Part shown: positions 25,555-33,911 of the stretch, piece by piece
Numbering within the stretch: the stretch's first letter is position 1
Layout: the number at the start of each line of letters is the position of its first letter
Assembly (NCBI GenBank): GCA_903871335.1
Contig: CAIQGE010000033.1
Location: 62,001-126,000, forward strand
DNA: 64,000 bases
From: an uncultured Actinomycetes bacterium
GTDB taxonomy: Bacteria; Actinomycetota; Acidimicrobiia; Acidimicrobiales; RAAP-2
Reading direction: 5' to 3'
Notes under the pieces: generated by a model
What the model was told of the DNA's origin: nothing
The model's database searches: none
Seen by the model: the letters and a program-made list of their open reading frames with translations, nothing else
Position numbers and translations under genes: made by a program

Positions 25555-26600
25555 CAGAGAATGCCTCGAGACGCGGCGAGTCGCTCGTTCGCCAGCTGCT
25601 CCGCGAAGGTATTCGAAAACGCCATCGTCCCGTCTTGAGAGATCAGCGTGAAGTACAACCATTGTCCCGGCGGTGGTGACGTAATGGCATCCATAGCGAA
25701 ACTAGAGACGGCACAAATCGGAGTCGGCGTGAGACCCTTGTAGAGATACGTGTTGTAGCGCGTATCAATCCGCAACATTGCAGTCGTCACTCGTCCGCCA
25801 TCTTGACCCAGGGCGTACAGGACCGTTGAGTCCATGCGTAACAGCATGTCTTTGTCCAAGCGGTTCAGGATCACCCTGGCAGTTTTCGGCATGTTGACCG
25901 GGTAGTAGCCCTCTTTTTCAACGATGGAGGCCGCGATGATCTGTGCGTAGGGGCTGAGCCCGTGCGCGACGACGCCCGGCCGTATGCCGGCTGCCGCCGC
26001 CTGCCCGACAAACCGGGCTTCCATAGCGGCCACCAGTTCGCTCGGGGTCTCGCCGGGTTTGATGATGTAGTACCCCGTACCGAGGAGGCCCTCCATCGGA
26101 TTCTCGTAGGGATTCGACGAGGACCACACCGGCCGCACTTCTTCCCCTTGGAACCAAGGGTTGCTCGGTGACACGTACGCCGCCGAGGTGGCGCGCACGA
26201 ACGAGTCAGCGAAAGTGCTACCTGCGGCTTGGGCAATCTGACCCTGCAGTTCGTGAAGCGTGAGTCCCGCCGTGAGATCGATGGCTTCGGCATTGGGAGA
26301 GCCATTGAAGACAGATCGCACGGAATCGAAACTCGAGTTCTGCGGAATTTGGAAGAAGCCGGGTGTGAGAATCGGTGCTCCGAAGACCATCGTGTCGAGA
26401 CGAAACGCCAAGGGTGAGCCAATGACCTTGTCGGCGGACAACTGGTTCGCGAGTTGACTGACGCTCTCGCCCGCACTGACGCGAACAACGACCATGGGTC
26501 CTTGACCCGTGAAGGGGTAGGCGTTGGAGATTAGCCACGCGCCCCCCAGCACAATGACGATCCCAGCCAACGCCACGACACGACGCCAGGGCTTACGCAT
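25554..26600 (-). CDS. mltG: endolytic murein transglycosylase MltG
   Basis: Membrane-anchored lytic transglycosylase that cuts nascent glycan strands; 348 residues. One N-terminal membrane helix (VVALAGIVIVLGGAWLIS, about 8-25) is followed by a LysM-like region (VVVRVSAGESVSQLANQL) and the YceG catalytic domain with the catalytic Glu in ASIVEKEGYYP (about 225). The tail TPTPICAVSSFAMDA is typical. ATG 26600 overlaps the ruvX stop by eight bases. Confidence 0.92.
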   Translation of the reverse strand: MRKPWRRVVALAGIVIVLGGAWLISNAYPFTGQGPMVVVRVSAGESVSQLANQLSADKVIGSPLAFRLDTMVFGAPILTPGFFQIPQNSSFDSVRSVFNGSPNAEAIDLTAGLTLHELQGQIAQAAGSTFADSFVRATSAAYVSPSNPWFQGEEVRPVWSSSNPYENPMEGLLGTGYYIIKPGETPSELVAAMEARFVGQAAAAGIRPGVVAHGLSPYAQIIAASIVEKEGYYPVNMPKTARVILNRLDKDMLLRMDSTVLYALGQDGGRVTTAMLRIDTRYNTYLYKGLTPTPICAVSSFAMDAITSPPPGQWLYFTLISQDGTMAFSNTFAEQLANERLAASRGIL

Positions 26601-27012
26601 GAGACGCGTCAATGAAGTGTTGCAGCATGACGACCGCCGCCGCGCTGTCGATAAGTGCCCGTTGCTCCCTGTCCTTCACGCCCGACTGGTGCAGTTGCCG
26701 GCGTGCCGACACAGTCGTGAGTCGCTCATCCCATCGCACGACTTCCACGGGATCCACGCTACTGGCGAGATCACGCGCAAAATTGTCGGACAACCGCGTG
26801 GACTCAGTCTCCGTGCCGCCCATGGAGATGGGGCGACCCACCACCACCAGTGTGACGCCCTCGTCGGCGACCAGTGACGACAAAGTCGCGATCGTCACAT
26901 CATCGACGGGTACGCACGCTCGGGCCATGGCGAGCGTTCGCCGTGAATCGGAAATGGCGACACCGACCCGACGCGTGCCGGGGTCGAGTCCGAGCACCCG
27001 ACTCACGTTCAA
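26593..27012 (-). CDS. ruvX: RuvX/YqgF Holliday-junction-resolvase-like protein
   Basis: RNase H-fold nuclease family involved in rRNA maturation or recombination; 139 residues. It has LGLDPGTRRVGVAISD, VVGRPISMGGTETEST, RWDERLTTVSARRQL and the C-terminal IDSAAAVVMLQHFID. The start is TTG 27012, making TTGA with the alaS stop (the same type of overlap as pimA/patA), or GTG 27006. The alaS-ruvX-mltG-aroE order is conserved in actinobacteria. Confidence 0.92.
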   Translation of the reverse strand: MNVSRVLGLDPGTRRVGVAISDSRRTLAMARACVPVDDVTIATLSSLVADEGVTLVVVGRPISMGGTETESTRLSDNFARDLASSVDPVEVVRWDERLTTVSARRQLHQSGVKDREQRALIDSAAAVVMLQHFIDASHA

Positions 27013-29561
27013 CCCAACGTCGCGCGTGCGGCTTCGAGCGCCGTCGTAATGCCCGCCGCATCGCGACCACCGGCGAGCGCCAACGTAGGTGATCCGCCAC
27101 CGCCGCCTTGCACGTGCCGAGCCAAGTCCTTCACGAGGGCCACCGCGTCCTTCTCGCCGTCCGTGGCGACGACCAGGGCCACCTTGTCCCCGTCTCGTCC
27201 CGCCAGCACCACGACGGGACGGCCGCGACGCTGCAGATCTTGGGCCAGTGTTCGAAGTTGGTCGCCGGCGTAACCATCGACCTGCGCCACAAGTGCACCG
27301 GGCGGATTGGTGTCGAGCTCCGCGGCGATCGTCGCCAATTGGGCTTGGCGTAAGGACGAGATGGTCTTTTCTAACTCGCGCTGACGTTCAAGAACGCGAT
27401 CGAGAGAAGGAACGATGTCGTCAGTGGACGTCTTGAGAAGCGAACTCACCTGAGAGAGCAACACCTCCATCTCGCGACTCCTCGCCAGTGCGCCAAATCC
27501 AGTGACGGCCTCGATACGTCGCGTCCCCGAACCGATGCTGGCTTCGCTAACAATTTGCAACTGTCCAATTTCCCCGAGGCGGTGTACGTGGGTGCCGCCA
27601 CAAAACTCCAACGAATGACTTCCCGCGCGTACCACTCGAACGCGATCGCCGTACTTGTCGCCAAAGAAGGCAATAGCGCCCATGGATTCGGCTTCTTGTC
27701 GGGTGGCGTTGACCGTATCGACGTCCTCGTCGCCCACGACGTCGTCGTTCACCAGGGTGATGATGGCACCTCGCTCTTCAGTGGCGAGTCCGTCGCCGTG
27801 AGAAAAGTCGAAACGTAAGCGGTCCGGCGCGACGAGCGAACCTTGCTGACGAACGTGATCGCCCAGCACGTTGCGTAAGGCAGCGTGCAGCAAGTGTGTT
27901 GCGGTGTGGTTCCGCCGGATGGCTTCGCGACGATCCGCATCAATAGTCGCTACGGCCGTTTGACCGGCGACAATCTCGCCGTGCAGCACACCGCGGTGGA
28001 CAATCAGCCCGCCGGCAACGTTCTGCGTGTCCTGCACCTCGAGACGCCCAGATTCCGTGACGATGGTCCCCGTATCCCCGACCTGACCACCCGACTCGGC
28101 GTAGAAGGGCGTCGCGTCGAGAAAAACCTCGCTCGCACCGTCCTCGGTCGCCAACACCCCAACGACAGTCGCTTCGAGGGAATACCGTGATCGCTCACGA
28201 CCCACGAATTCGCTGGGGCCCGCAGCATCCAAGACCGCACGATACGCACCATCGTCCGCCCGCACGACATTCTTCGCGGCGTTACGAGCTCGCTCACGCT
28301 GTTCGCGCATCGCGTCGTCAAATCCGGCCCGATCAACTCGCAGGCCTTGCTCCTCAGCTATCTCCGAGGTCAATTCGAAGGGGAATCCGTGCGTGTCGTG
28401 CAGTCGAAACACCACGTCACCCGGCAAGAGATCATTGTTGCGCGAGCGCACGTCCGTGGCGGCCTCCGTCAACAGGCTCATACCCGTCTTCAGCGTTCGC
28501 GAGAAGCCCGCTTCTTCGCGTTCGAGCACCGCTTCGATCAATTCGCGATCCTTCACCAGCACCGGGTACGCGTCGCCCATCTTTTCGATCGTTGCGGCAA
28601 CCAGTTCGCCGGTCAGGGAGCGCGTCGAACCCGCTCGACGCGCCGCCAAGATGGCGCGTCGAATAATGCGCCGAAGCACGTACCCGCGTCCCTCATTCGA
28701 CGGCAGCACCCCGTCGGCCACCAGCATTGTCATCGCGCGTCCGTGTTCGGCGATTCGGCGAATGGCGATGTCCGTGGCGTCGTCGTGGCCGAGTGATCGC
28801 CCCACGGCGCTCTGCGCCGCATCGAGCAGGGGAACAAAAAGATCAGTCGCAAACACCGACTCAGCCCCGTTCAGAATCGCCAGTACTCGCTCGAAACCTG
28901 ATCCGGTATCGATGTTCTTGCGCGGTAATTCAGCCATGGTGCCGTCGGCGCTGCGATTGAACTGCATAAAGACCAGATTCCAGAACTCCACGAATCGATC
29001 ATCACCACCGAAAGCCGGACCACCATCGGCCCCGAACTCCGGACCCTTGTCGTAGAAGATCTCCGAGCTAGGGCCGCACGGCCCCGTGTCCCCCATGCCC
29101 CAGAAATTGTCCTCGTCCAAACGCTGAATGCGATCCGGACGCATGGAGGTCAATTCCGGCCACAACCGGGCGGCGTCATCGTCGCTGGTGTGAACCGTGA
29201 CCCACAGGCGGTCGGGATCCATACCAAAACCTTCGGTGATCAGGCTCCAGGCGTACTCAATGGCGCCAGCCTTGAAATAGTCACCAAACGAGAAATTGCC
29301 CAACATTTCGAAAAAAGTCAGGTGACGTTGCGTCGTACCAATGATGTCGATGTCAGGAACACGGAAGCACTTTTGAATCGACGCCGCGCGAGAAAACGGG
29401 GCCGTCTCATCTCCCACGAAGTAGGGCTTAAAGGGCACCATGCCGGCAACCGTGAACAACAAAGTGGGGTCATTGGCGATCAACGACGCCGACGGCACGA
29501 TGGTGTGCTGGCGCGATGCGAAATGATCGAGGAAAATCGAACGAAGTTGGGCGGCTTCCAC
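27009..29561 (-). CDS. alaS: alanyl-tRNA synthetase
   Basis: Charges tRNA-Ala; 850 residues. The catalytic domain has FTVAGMVPFKPYF, QRHLTFFEMLGNFSFGDYF and GMGDTGPCGPSSE. The editing-domain zinc site combines HTATHLLHA (about 558) with CGGTHVHRLGEIG (about 657). The C-terminal DHHA1 part ends VQGGGGGSPTLALAGGRD. It starts ATG GAG GCC, with four bases to the rarA stop. Confidence 0.96.
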   Translation of the reverse strand: MEAAQLRSIFLDHFASRQHTIVPSASLIANDPTLLFTVAGMVPFKPYFVGDETAPFSRAASIQKCFRVPDIDIIGTTQRHLTFFEMLGNFSFGDYFKAGAIEYAWSLITEGFGMDPDRLWVTVHTSDDDAARLWPELTSMRPDRIQRLDEDNFWGMGDTGPCGPSSEIFYDKGPEFGADGGPAFGGDDRFVEFWNLVFMQFNRSADGTMAELPRKNIDTGSGFERVLAILNGAESVFATDLFVPLLDAAQSAVGRSLGHDDATDIAIRRIAEHGRAMTMLVADGVLPSNEGRGYVLRRIIRRAILAARRAGSTRSLTGELVAATIEKMGDAYPVLVKDRELIEAVLEREEAGFSRTLKTGMSLLTEAATDVRSRNNDLLPGDVVFRLHDTHGFPFELTSEIAEEQGLRVDRAGFDDAMREQRERARNAAKNVVRADDGAYRAVLDAAGPSEFVGRERSRYSLEATVVGVLATEDGASEVFLDATPFYAESGGQVGDTGTIVTESGRLEVQDTQNVAGGLIVHRGVLHGEIVAGQTAVATIDADRREAIRRNHTATHLLHAALRNVLGDHVRQQGSLVAPDRLRFDFSHGDGLATEERGAIITLVNDDVVGDEDVDTVNATRQEAESMGAIAFFGDKYGDRVRVVRAGSHSLEFCGGTHVHRLGEIGQLQIVSEASIGSGTRRIEAVTGFGALARSREMEVLLSQVSSLLKTSTDDIVPSLDRVLERQRELEKTISSLRQAQLATIAAELDTNPPGALVAQVDGYAGDQLRTLAQDLQRRGRPVVVLAGRDGDKVALVVATDGEKDAVALVKDLARHVQGGGGGSPTLALAGGRDAAGITTALEAARATLG

Positions 29562-29565
29562 GGAT

Positions 29566-30852
29566 CTACTCTACCGGCGACCCTTGATTCCCTTGGGGGC
29601 TCTCGGCTCGTCGCTCGCGCCAGACGTGCGCCATGACGGCTTCACGACCGTGATCAGTGGGCTCGTAGTAGGGCAAGCCCGTGGCGTCGTCGGGAAGATA
29701 TTGCTGCTCCACCCACCCCGAGGGATAGTCGTGAGGGTACTGATACCCAACACCGTGACCGAGTGCCGAGGCCGAGGCGTAGTGCGCGTCACGCACGGGA
29801 GCGGGCACGTGAAGTGATGTTCCGTTCCGCAGGGCTTCGCTCGCGCGACCGAGGGCGATCGTGACGCTGTTGGACTTCTCCATCAAGCACAGCGCGATCG
29901 TCGCGTGCGCGAGCGTCAGGCGCCCTTCCGGAAGGCCCACGAATTCCACCGCGCGAGCGGCGCTCTCGGCGAGCACCAGTCCCATGGGGTCAGCCAGCCC
30001 GATGTCTTCGCTGGCCAGAATCACGAGTCGTCGGGCGATGAAACGCGCCGACTCTCCAGCGTCCAACAGTGCGTTCAGCCACAAGATTGCCGCGTCCGGA
30101 TCGGAGCCCCGCACCGATTTGATGAACGCGCTGATCTGGTCGTAGTGAGAATCCGCCGACTGATGATGCACTCGCCCGTCGCGAGCCGCCGCGACGTCGG
30201 CCACGCTCACTACTCGAGGTTCTCTCGTGCCCACCAGAGCGAATGCCACATCCAACGTCGTCAGTGCCGAGCGACCATCGCCGTCGGCTGTTGCGACGAG
30301 CGCATGCATAGCGTCGGGCTCAACCGACCCCCCTCGGGCGGTCGCGCCGCGCTCCAACAAGGTCCGAATCGCCTCGTCGGCGAGCGGTCGTACGCGCCAC
30401 TGTGTCGTTCTCGAAATGAGGGCCGCATTGACTTCGAAGTAGGGATTCTCCGTCGTGGCGCCAATGAGAACAATCTCACCGGACTCCGTAACGGGCAGCA
30501 ACAAGTCCTGTTGTGACTTGTTGAAACGGTGGACCTCGTCAATAAACAAAACGGTTCGCACACCACGCTCGCCAAGACGCGACTGTGCGCGAGCGATCAC
30601 GTCGCGCAGATCCTTCACACCACTCGACACGGCGGAGATTGTCTCCACGGCAAATCCAGCGGTCTCGGACAGGATGCGAGCCAGCGTCGTCTTACCGGTG
30701 CCGGCCGGTCCCCAGAAGATCATGGACCGAAGTTGTCCGGACTCGGCCATCTTCCGTAGCGGACCGTCGGGGCCCACCAGATGGTCCTGACCCACCACGT
30801 CGTCGATCGTCCGCGGCCTAATCAATTCAGCCAGCGGAGCCACCTGGGCCAA
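29566..30852 (-). CDS. rarA: RarA/MgsA AAA+ replication-recombination ATPase, start uncertain
   Basis: Clamp-loader-like ATPase acting at stalled forks; 428 residues from TTG 30852. It has Walker A GPAGTGKTT, Walker B LFIDEVHRFNKSQQD, sensor 1 IGATTENPYFEVN, and RarA C-terminal motifs HYDQISAFIKSVRGSDPDAA and RLVILASEDIGLADP. The in-frame codons before TTG encode SLFDEAAASR, which looks like the authentic RarA N-terminus, yet no ATG, GTG or TTG precedes them before the aspS stop. The possible start there is ACG at 30885. An out-of-frame GTG at 30892 overlaps the aspS stop in GTGA, so a one-base indel is suspected. Confidence 0.9.
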   Translation of the reverse strand: MAQVAPLAELIRPRTIDDVVGQDHLVGPDGPLRKMAESGQLRSMIFWGPAGTGKTTLARILSETAGFAVETISAVSSGVKDLRDVIARAQSRLGERGVRTVLFIDEVHRFNKSQQDLLLPVTESGEIVLIGATTENPYFEVNAALISRTTQWRVRPLADEAIRTLLERGATARGGSVEPDAMHALVATADGDGRSALTTLDVAFALVGTREPRVVSVADVAAARDGRVHHQSADSHYDQISAFIKSVRGSDPDAAILWLNALLDAGESARFIARRLVILASEDIGLADPMGLVLAESAARAVEFVGLPEGRLTLAHATIALCLMEKSNSVTIALGRASEALRNGTSLHVPAPVRDAHYASASALGHGVGYQYPHDYPSGWVEQQYLPDDATGLPYYEPTDHGREAVMAHVWRERRAESPQGNQGSPVE

Positions 30853-30888
30853 ACGCGAGGCGGCGGCTTCGTCAAAGAGTGACGTAGC

Positions 30889-32634
30889 TCACGCCCCCTT
30901 CACGGGCTTGAGGTGGAGTTCCTTGAGCTGCTTATCGGGGATGGATTTTGGTGCGCCGGTCATCAGGTCCGCTCCCGACTGCGTCTTCGGGAAGGCGATG
31001 ACTTCACGGATGTTCTCTTCGCCCGCAAAGATGGCCACGAGGCGGTCGATGCCGAAGGCAAACCCCGCGTGCGGTGGCGCCCCGTACTTAAAGGCACCCA
31101 ACAAGAATCCGAAACGATTCTCCGCCTCCTCGGGCGTGATGCCGAGAGTGGCGAAGACCTGGGACTGAATATCGGCGCGATGGATACGAACGGATCCACT
31201 CCCGAGCTCCCAGCCGTTCAGCACGAGGTCGTAGGCCTGCGATCGCACGGCCAACGGATCGGTGGCCATCAGTTCAATGTCGTCCGGATGTGGCATCGTG
31301 AACGGGTGGTGTGCCGCCACGGGGTTTCCGTCGTCATCCAGACCTTCGTACATTGGAAATTCGGTGACCCACACGTAACGGTGGGGTCCTTGACTCACCG
31401 GCGGCGAACCCAATTCCACTCGCAGAGCGCCGAGAACCTTGCACGCGAGGAGGTAGTCATCAGCGACAATCAAGACCAAATCGCCCGGCTGCGCGTCATC
31501 GACTCGTCGAATCGCGTCTCGTTCGTGATCGGACAAGAAACGGTCCAGGGGTGAGTCCACGCCGTCGGCGGTAATGCGGAACCACGCGAGACCCTTGGCG
31601 CCCAGACCCTTGGCTCGATCCGTCAAAGCGTCGAGACGGCTGCGCGTAAATTCGGCGCCCTGAGGCACACGCATGGCCTTGATGGTTGGTGCGCTGAACG
31701 CCTTGACCTCGGTGCCGACGAACACATCCGACAAATCCTGCAGGGTCATACCGAAACGCAAGTCCGGCTTATCGACACCGTAGCGATTCATCGCTTCGGC
31801 CCAGGTCATCGTGTCGATCGTGGACGGTCGCTCCCCCGTCGCTACTTCGGCGGCGTCGAGAACAGCCTGCGACACGAACTCCAGAATGTCGATTTGGCTC
31901 ACGAAACTCGCCTCTAAGTCGAGCTGCGTGAACTCAAATTGGCGATCGGCGCGAAGATCCTCGTCCCGCATGCAACGGGCGATTTGGTAGTAGCGATCAA
32001 AACCACCCACCATCAAGAGCTGCTTGGCGATCTGCGGGCTCTGGGGGAGGACGTAGAACTCGCCGTGATGCAGGCGGGACGGGACGACAAACTCACGTGA
32101 ACCCTCGGGCGTGGGCGCCCACAACAATGGCGTTTCAACTTCACAGAAACCTTGGCGATCCATTGCTGCGCGTAAGGCCGCATTGACTTTGGCACGAAGC
32201 CGGAGGTTCTTCTGCATCTGCTCACGCCGCAGGTCCAAATACCGGTGACGGAGTCGCACCTGCTCGTCAATGTCGACACGATCGTCCAGCTGGAATGGCG
32301 GCGCTTCCGCGGTGGCGAGGATCTCCACCATGCACTCGGTTAACTCCACTTCGCCGGTCGTCAACTTGTCGTTGACCGTGCCCTCGGGACGGCGCGATAC
32401 GGTTCCCGTCACGCGCACGACGTACTCGTTGCGCACGTCCACCGTGCCGTCAACGACCGCTTGGATGACCCCGGATCGGTCGCGAATATCGATGAACGCG
32501 AGGTGTTCGCCGTGTTCACGACGTTTCGCTACCCAGCCGCAGACGGCGAGCCGTTGTCCCACGTGCGCCACCGACACCGATGCACACAGTGAGTCGCGAA
32601 GGCTCGTGGCTTCGTAATTGGTCGACATAGTCAC
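30889..32634 (-). CDS. aspS: aspartyl-tRNA synthetase
   Basis: Bacterial-type class II synthetase; 581 residues. The N-terminal OB domain is at about 20-115 (VCGWVAKRREHGEHLAFIDI). Class II motif 2 is CMRDEDLRADRQPEF-like (here RQFEFTQLD). A GAD insertion follows, and motif 3 is GFAFGIDRLVAIF. Whether it also charges tRNA-Asn cannot be told by eye. GTG 32634 makes GTGA with the hisS stop. Confidence 0.95.
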   Translation of the reverse strand: MTMSTNYEATSLRDSLCASVSVAHVGQRLAVCGWVAKRREHGEHLAFIDIRDRSGVIQAVVDGTVDVRNEYVVRVTGTVSRRPEGTVNDKLTTGEVELTECMVEILATAEAPPFQLDDRVDIDEQVRLRHRYLDLRREQMQKNLRLRAKVNAALRAAMDRQGFCEVETPLLWAPTPEGSREFVVPSRLHHGEFYVLPQSPQIAKQLLMVGGFDRYYQIARCMRDEDLRADRQFEFTQLDLEASFVSQIDILEFVSQAVLDAAEVATGERPSTIDTMTWAEAMNRYGVDKPDLRFGMTLQDLSDVFVGTEVKAFSAPTIKAMRVPQGAEFTRSRLDALTDRAKGLGAKGLAWFRITADGVDSPLDRFLSDHERDAIRRVDDAQPGDLVLIVADDYLLACKVLGALRVELGSPPVSQGPHRYVWVTEFPMYEGLDDDGNPVAAHHPFTMPHPDDIELMATDPLAVRSQAYDLVLNGWELGSGSVRIHRADIQSQVFATLGITPEEAENRFGFLLGAFKYGAPPHAGFAFGIDRLVAIFAGEENIREVIAFPKTQSGADLMTGAPKSIPDKQLKELHLKPVKGA

Positions 32635-33911
32635 TTCGCCTTGTTCGTGTAGTCCTGAACCGACGCCACGACGTCGGCGAGCGTCACGGACTGCTGACGA
32701 TCGGCAACGTCGCTGTTGCGCAGGTCCCTTATCGTAACCGTGCCGGACTCGCGCTCTGAAGGTCCCACCAGCAGTGCCACGGCGGCACCGGAACGATCAG
32801 CCCGCTTCATCTGGGACTTCATGGAACGTTGGTCGTACGAACGGTCGACCGAGAGGCCCGCGGCCCGCAAGCGTTCCACCAGTTCCAGGGCCACGGCTCC
32901 CCCCGTGGTGTCGACCACGAAAGCATCCAGTCCCTTGGACGTGAGCACCACCTTTTCGGCCTCCAGCGCCAATAGGAGTCGCTCGATACCGCTGCCAAAT
33001 CCAATACCACTCGTGGGTTCGCCTCCCAATTGTTCGGCCAACTTGTCGTAACGCCCACCGCCACCAACGGCATTTTGAGCGCTACCGAGCGCTTCGGCCA
33101 CGAACTCAAAGGTCGTTCTCGTGTAGTAGTCGAAGCCCCGCACCAATCGTGGATTCGCGAGCCACGGGATCCCGATGGTGTCCAGTCCGGAGGTCACTGT
33201 CGCGAAGTGCTCACGACAGTCCTCACAGAGGAAGTCCACCAACATCGGTCCGGCGTCGGTCACCGCGACGCACGGTTCTTTCTTGCAGTCCAGTACACGC
33301 AGAGGATTACGCGACCACCCGTCGCGGTGCTCGTCGCACAACGATCCGCTGTGTTCGCTGAGGTGCGCGGAGAGCTGGGTGAGATACATCGCTCGGCACT
33401 CGGCGTGTCCCATGGAATTGATGTGCAAGCGAACCTGGCGAAGACCGAGGTGCTCATAGAAACGCCACGCGAGCGCGATGACCTCGACGTCGAGGTAGGG
33501 ATCGTCCGTGCCGAGCGCTTCAACACCCAACTGATGGTGCTGGCGATAGCGACCGGCCTGGGGTCGTTCGTAACGGAACGCGGGCGTGATGTACCAGACC
33601 TTCCACGGGGTGGTCGGGTGGTGCTGGACGAACGCGCGAACGATGGACGCCGTACCCTCAGGTCGAAGGGCGTAGGTCCGCCCACCACGATCCTCGAAGA
33701 CGTACATCTCCTTGCGCGCGACGTCGCTGTCTTCACCAATCCCGCGGTTAAAGACACCCACGTCCTCGAAGAGCGGCGTCAGCGCGAGACCGAATCCGTA
33801 CCGTTGGGCCCACGTGGCAAAGGTCGCCACCAACGTCGCGAAGTGCTCGGACTCACCGGGCAGAATGTCGCGCGTGCCAATGGGTGCATTGATGGGGGTG
33901 GGGTCACTCAC
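32631..33911 (-). CDS. hisS: histidyl-tRNA synthetase
   Basis: Class II synthetase of 426 residues. It shows GTRDILPGE near the N-terminus, motif 2 ITPAFRYERPQAGRYRQHHQ, the histidine-binding LVRGFDYYTRTTFEF, motif 3 SGIGFGSGIERLLLAL, and a C-terminal anticodon-binding domain from about residue 325. GTG 33911 overlaps the rel stop in GTGA. Confidence 0.95.
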   Translation of the reverse strand: MSDPTPINAPIGTRDILPGESEHFATLVATFATWAQRYGFGLALTPLFEDVGVFNRGIGEDSDVARKEMYVFEDRGGRTYALRPEGTASIVRAFVQHHPTTPWKVWYITPAFRYERPQAGRYRQHHQLGVEALGTDDPYLDVEVIALAWRFYEHLGLRQVRLHINSMGHAECRAMYLTQLSAHLSEHSGSLCDEHRDGWSRNPLRVLDCKKEPCVAVTDAGPMLVDFLCEDCREHFATVTSGLDTIGIPWLANPRLVRGFDYYTRTTFEFVAEALGSAQNAVGGGGRYDKLAEQLGGEPTSGIGFGSGIERLLLALEAEKVVLTSKGLDAFVVDTTGGAVALELVERLRAAGLSVDRSYDQRSMKSQMKRADRSGAAVALLVGPSERESGTVTIRDLRNSDVADRQQSVTLADVVASVQDYTNKAK

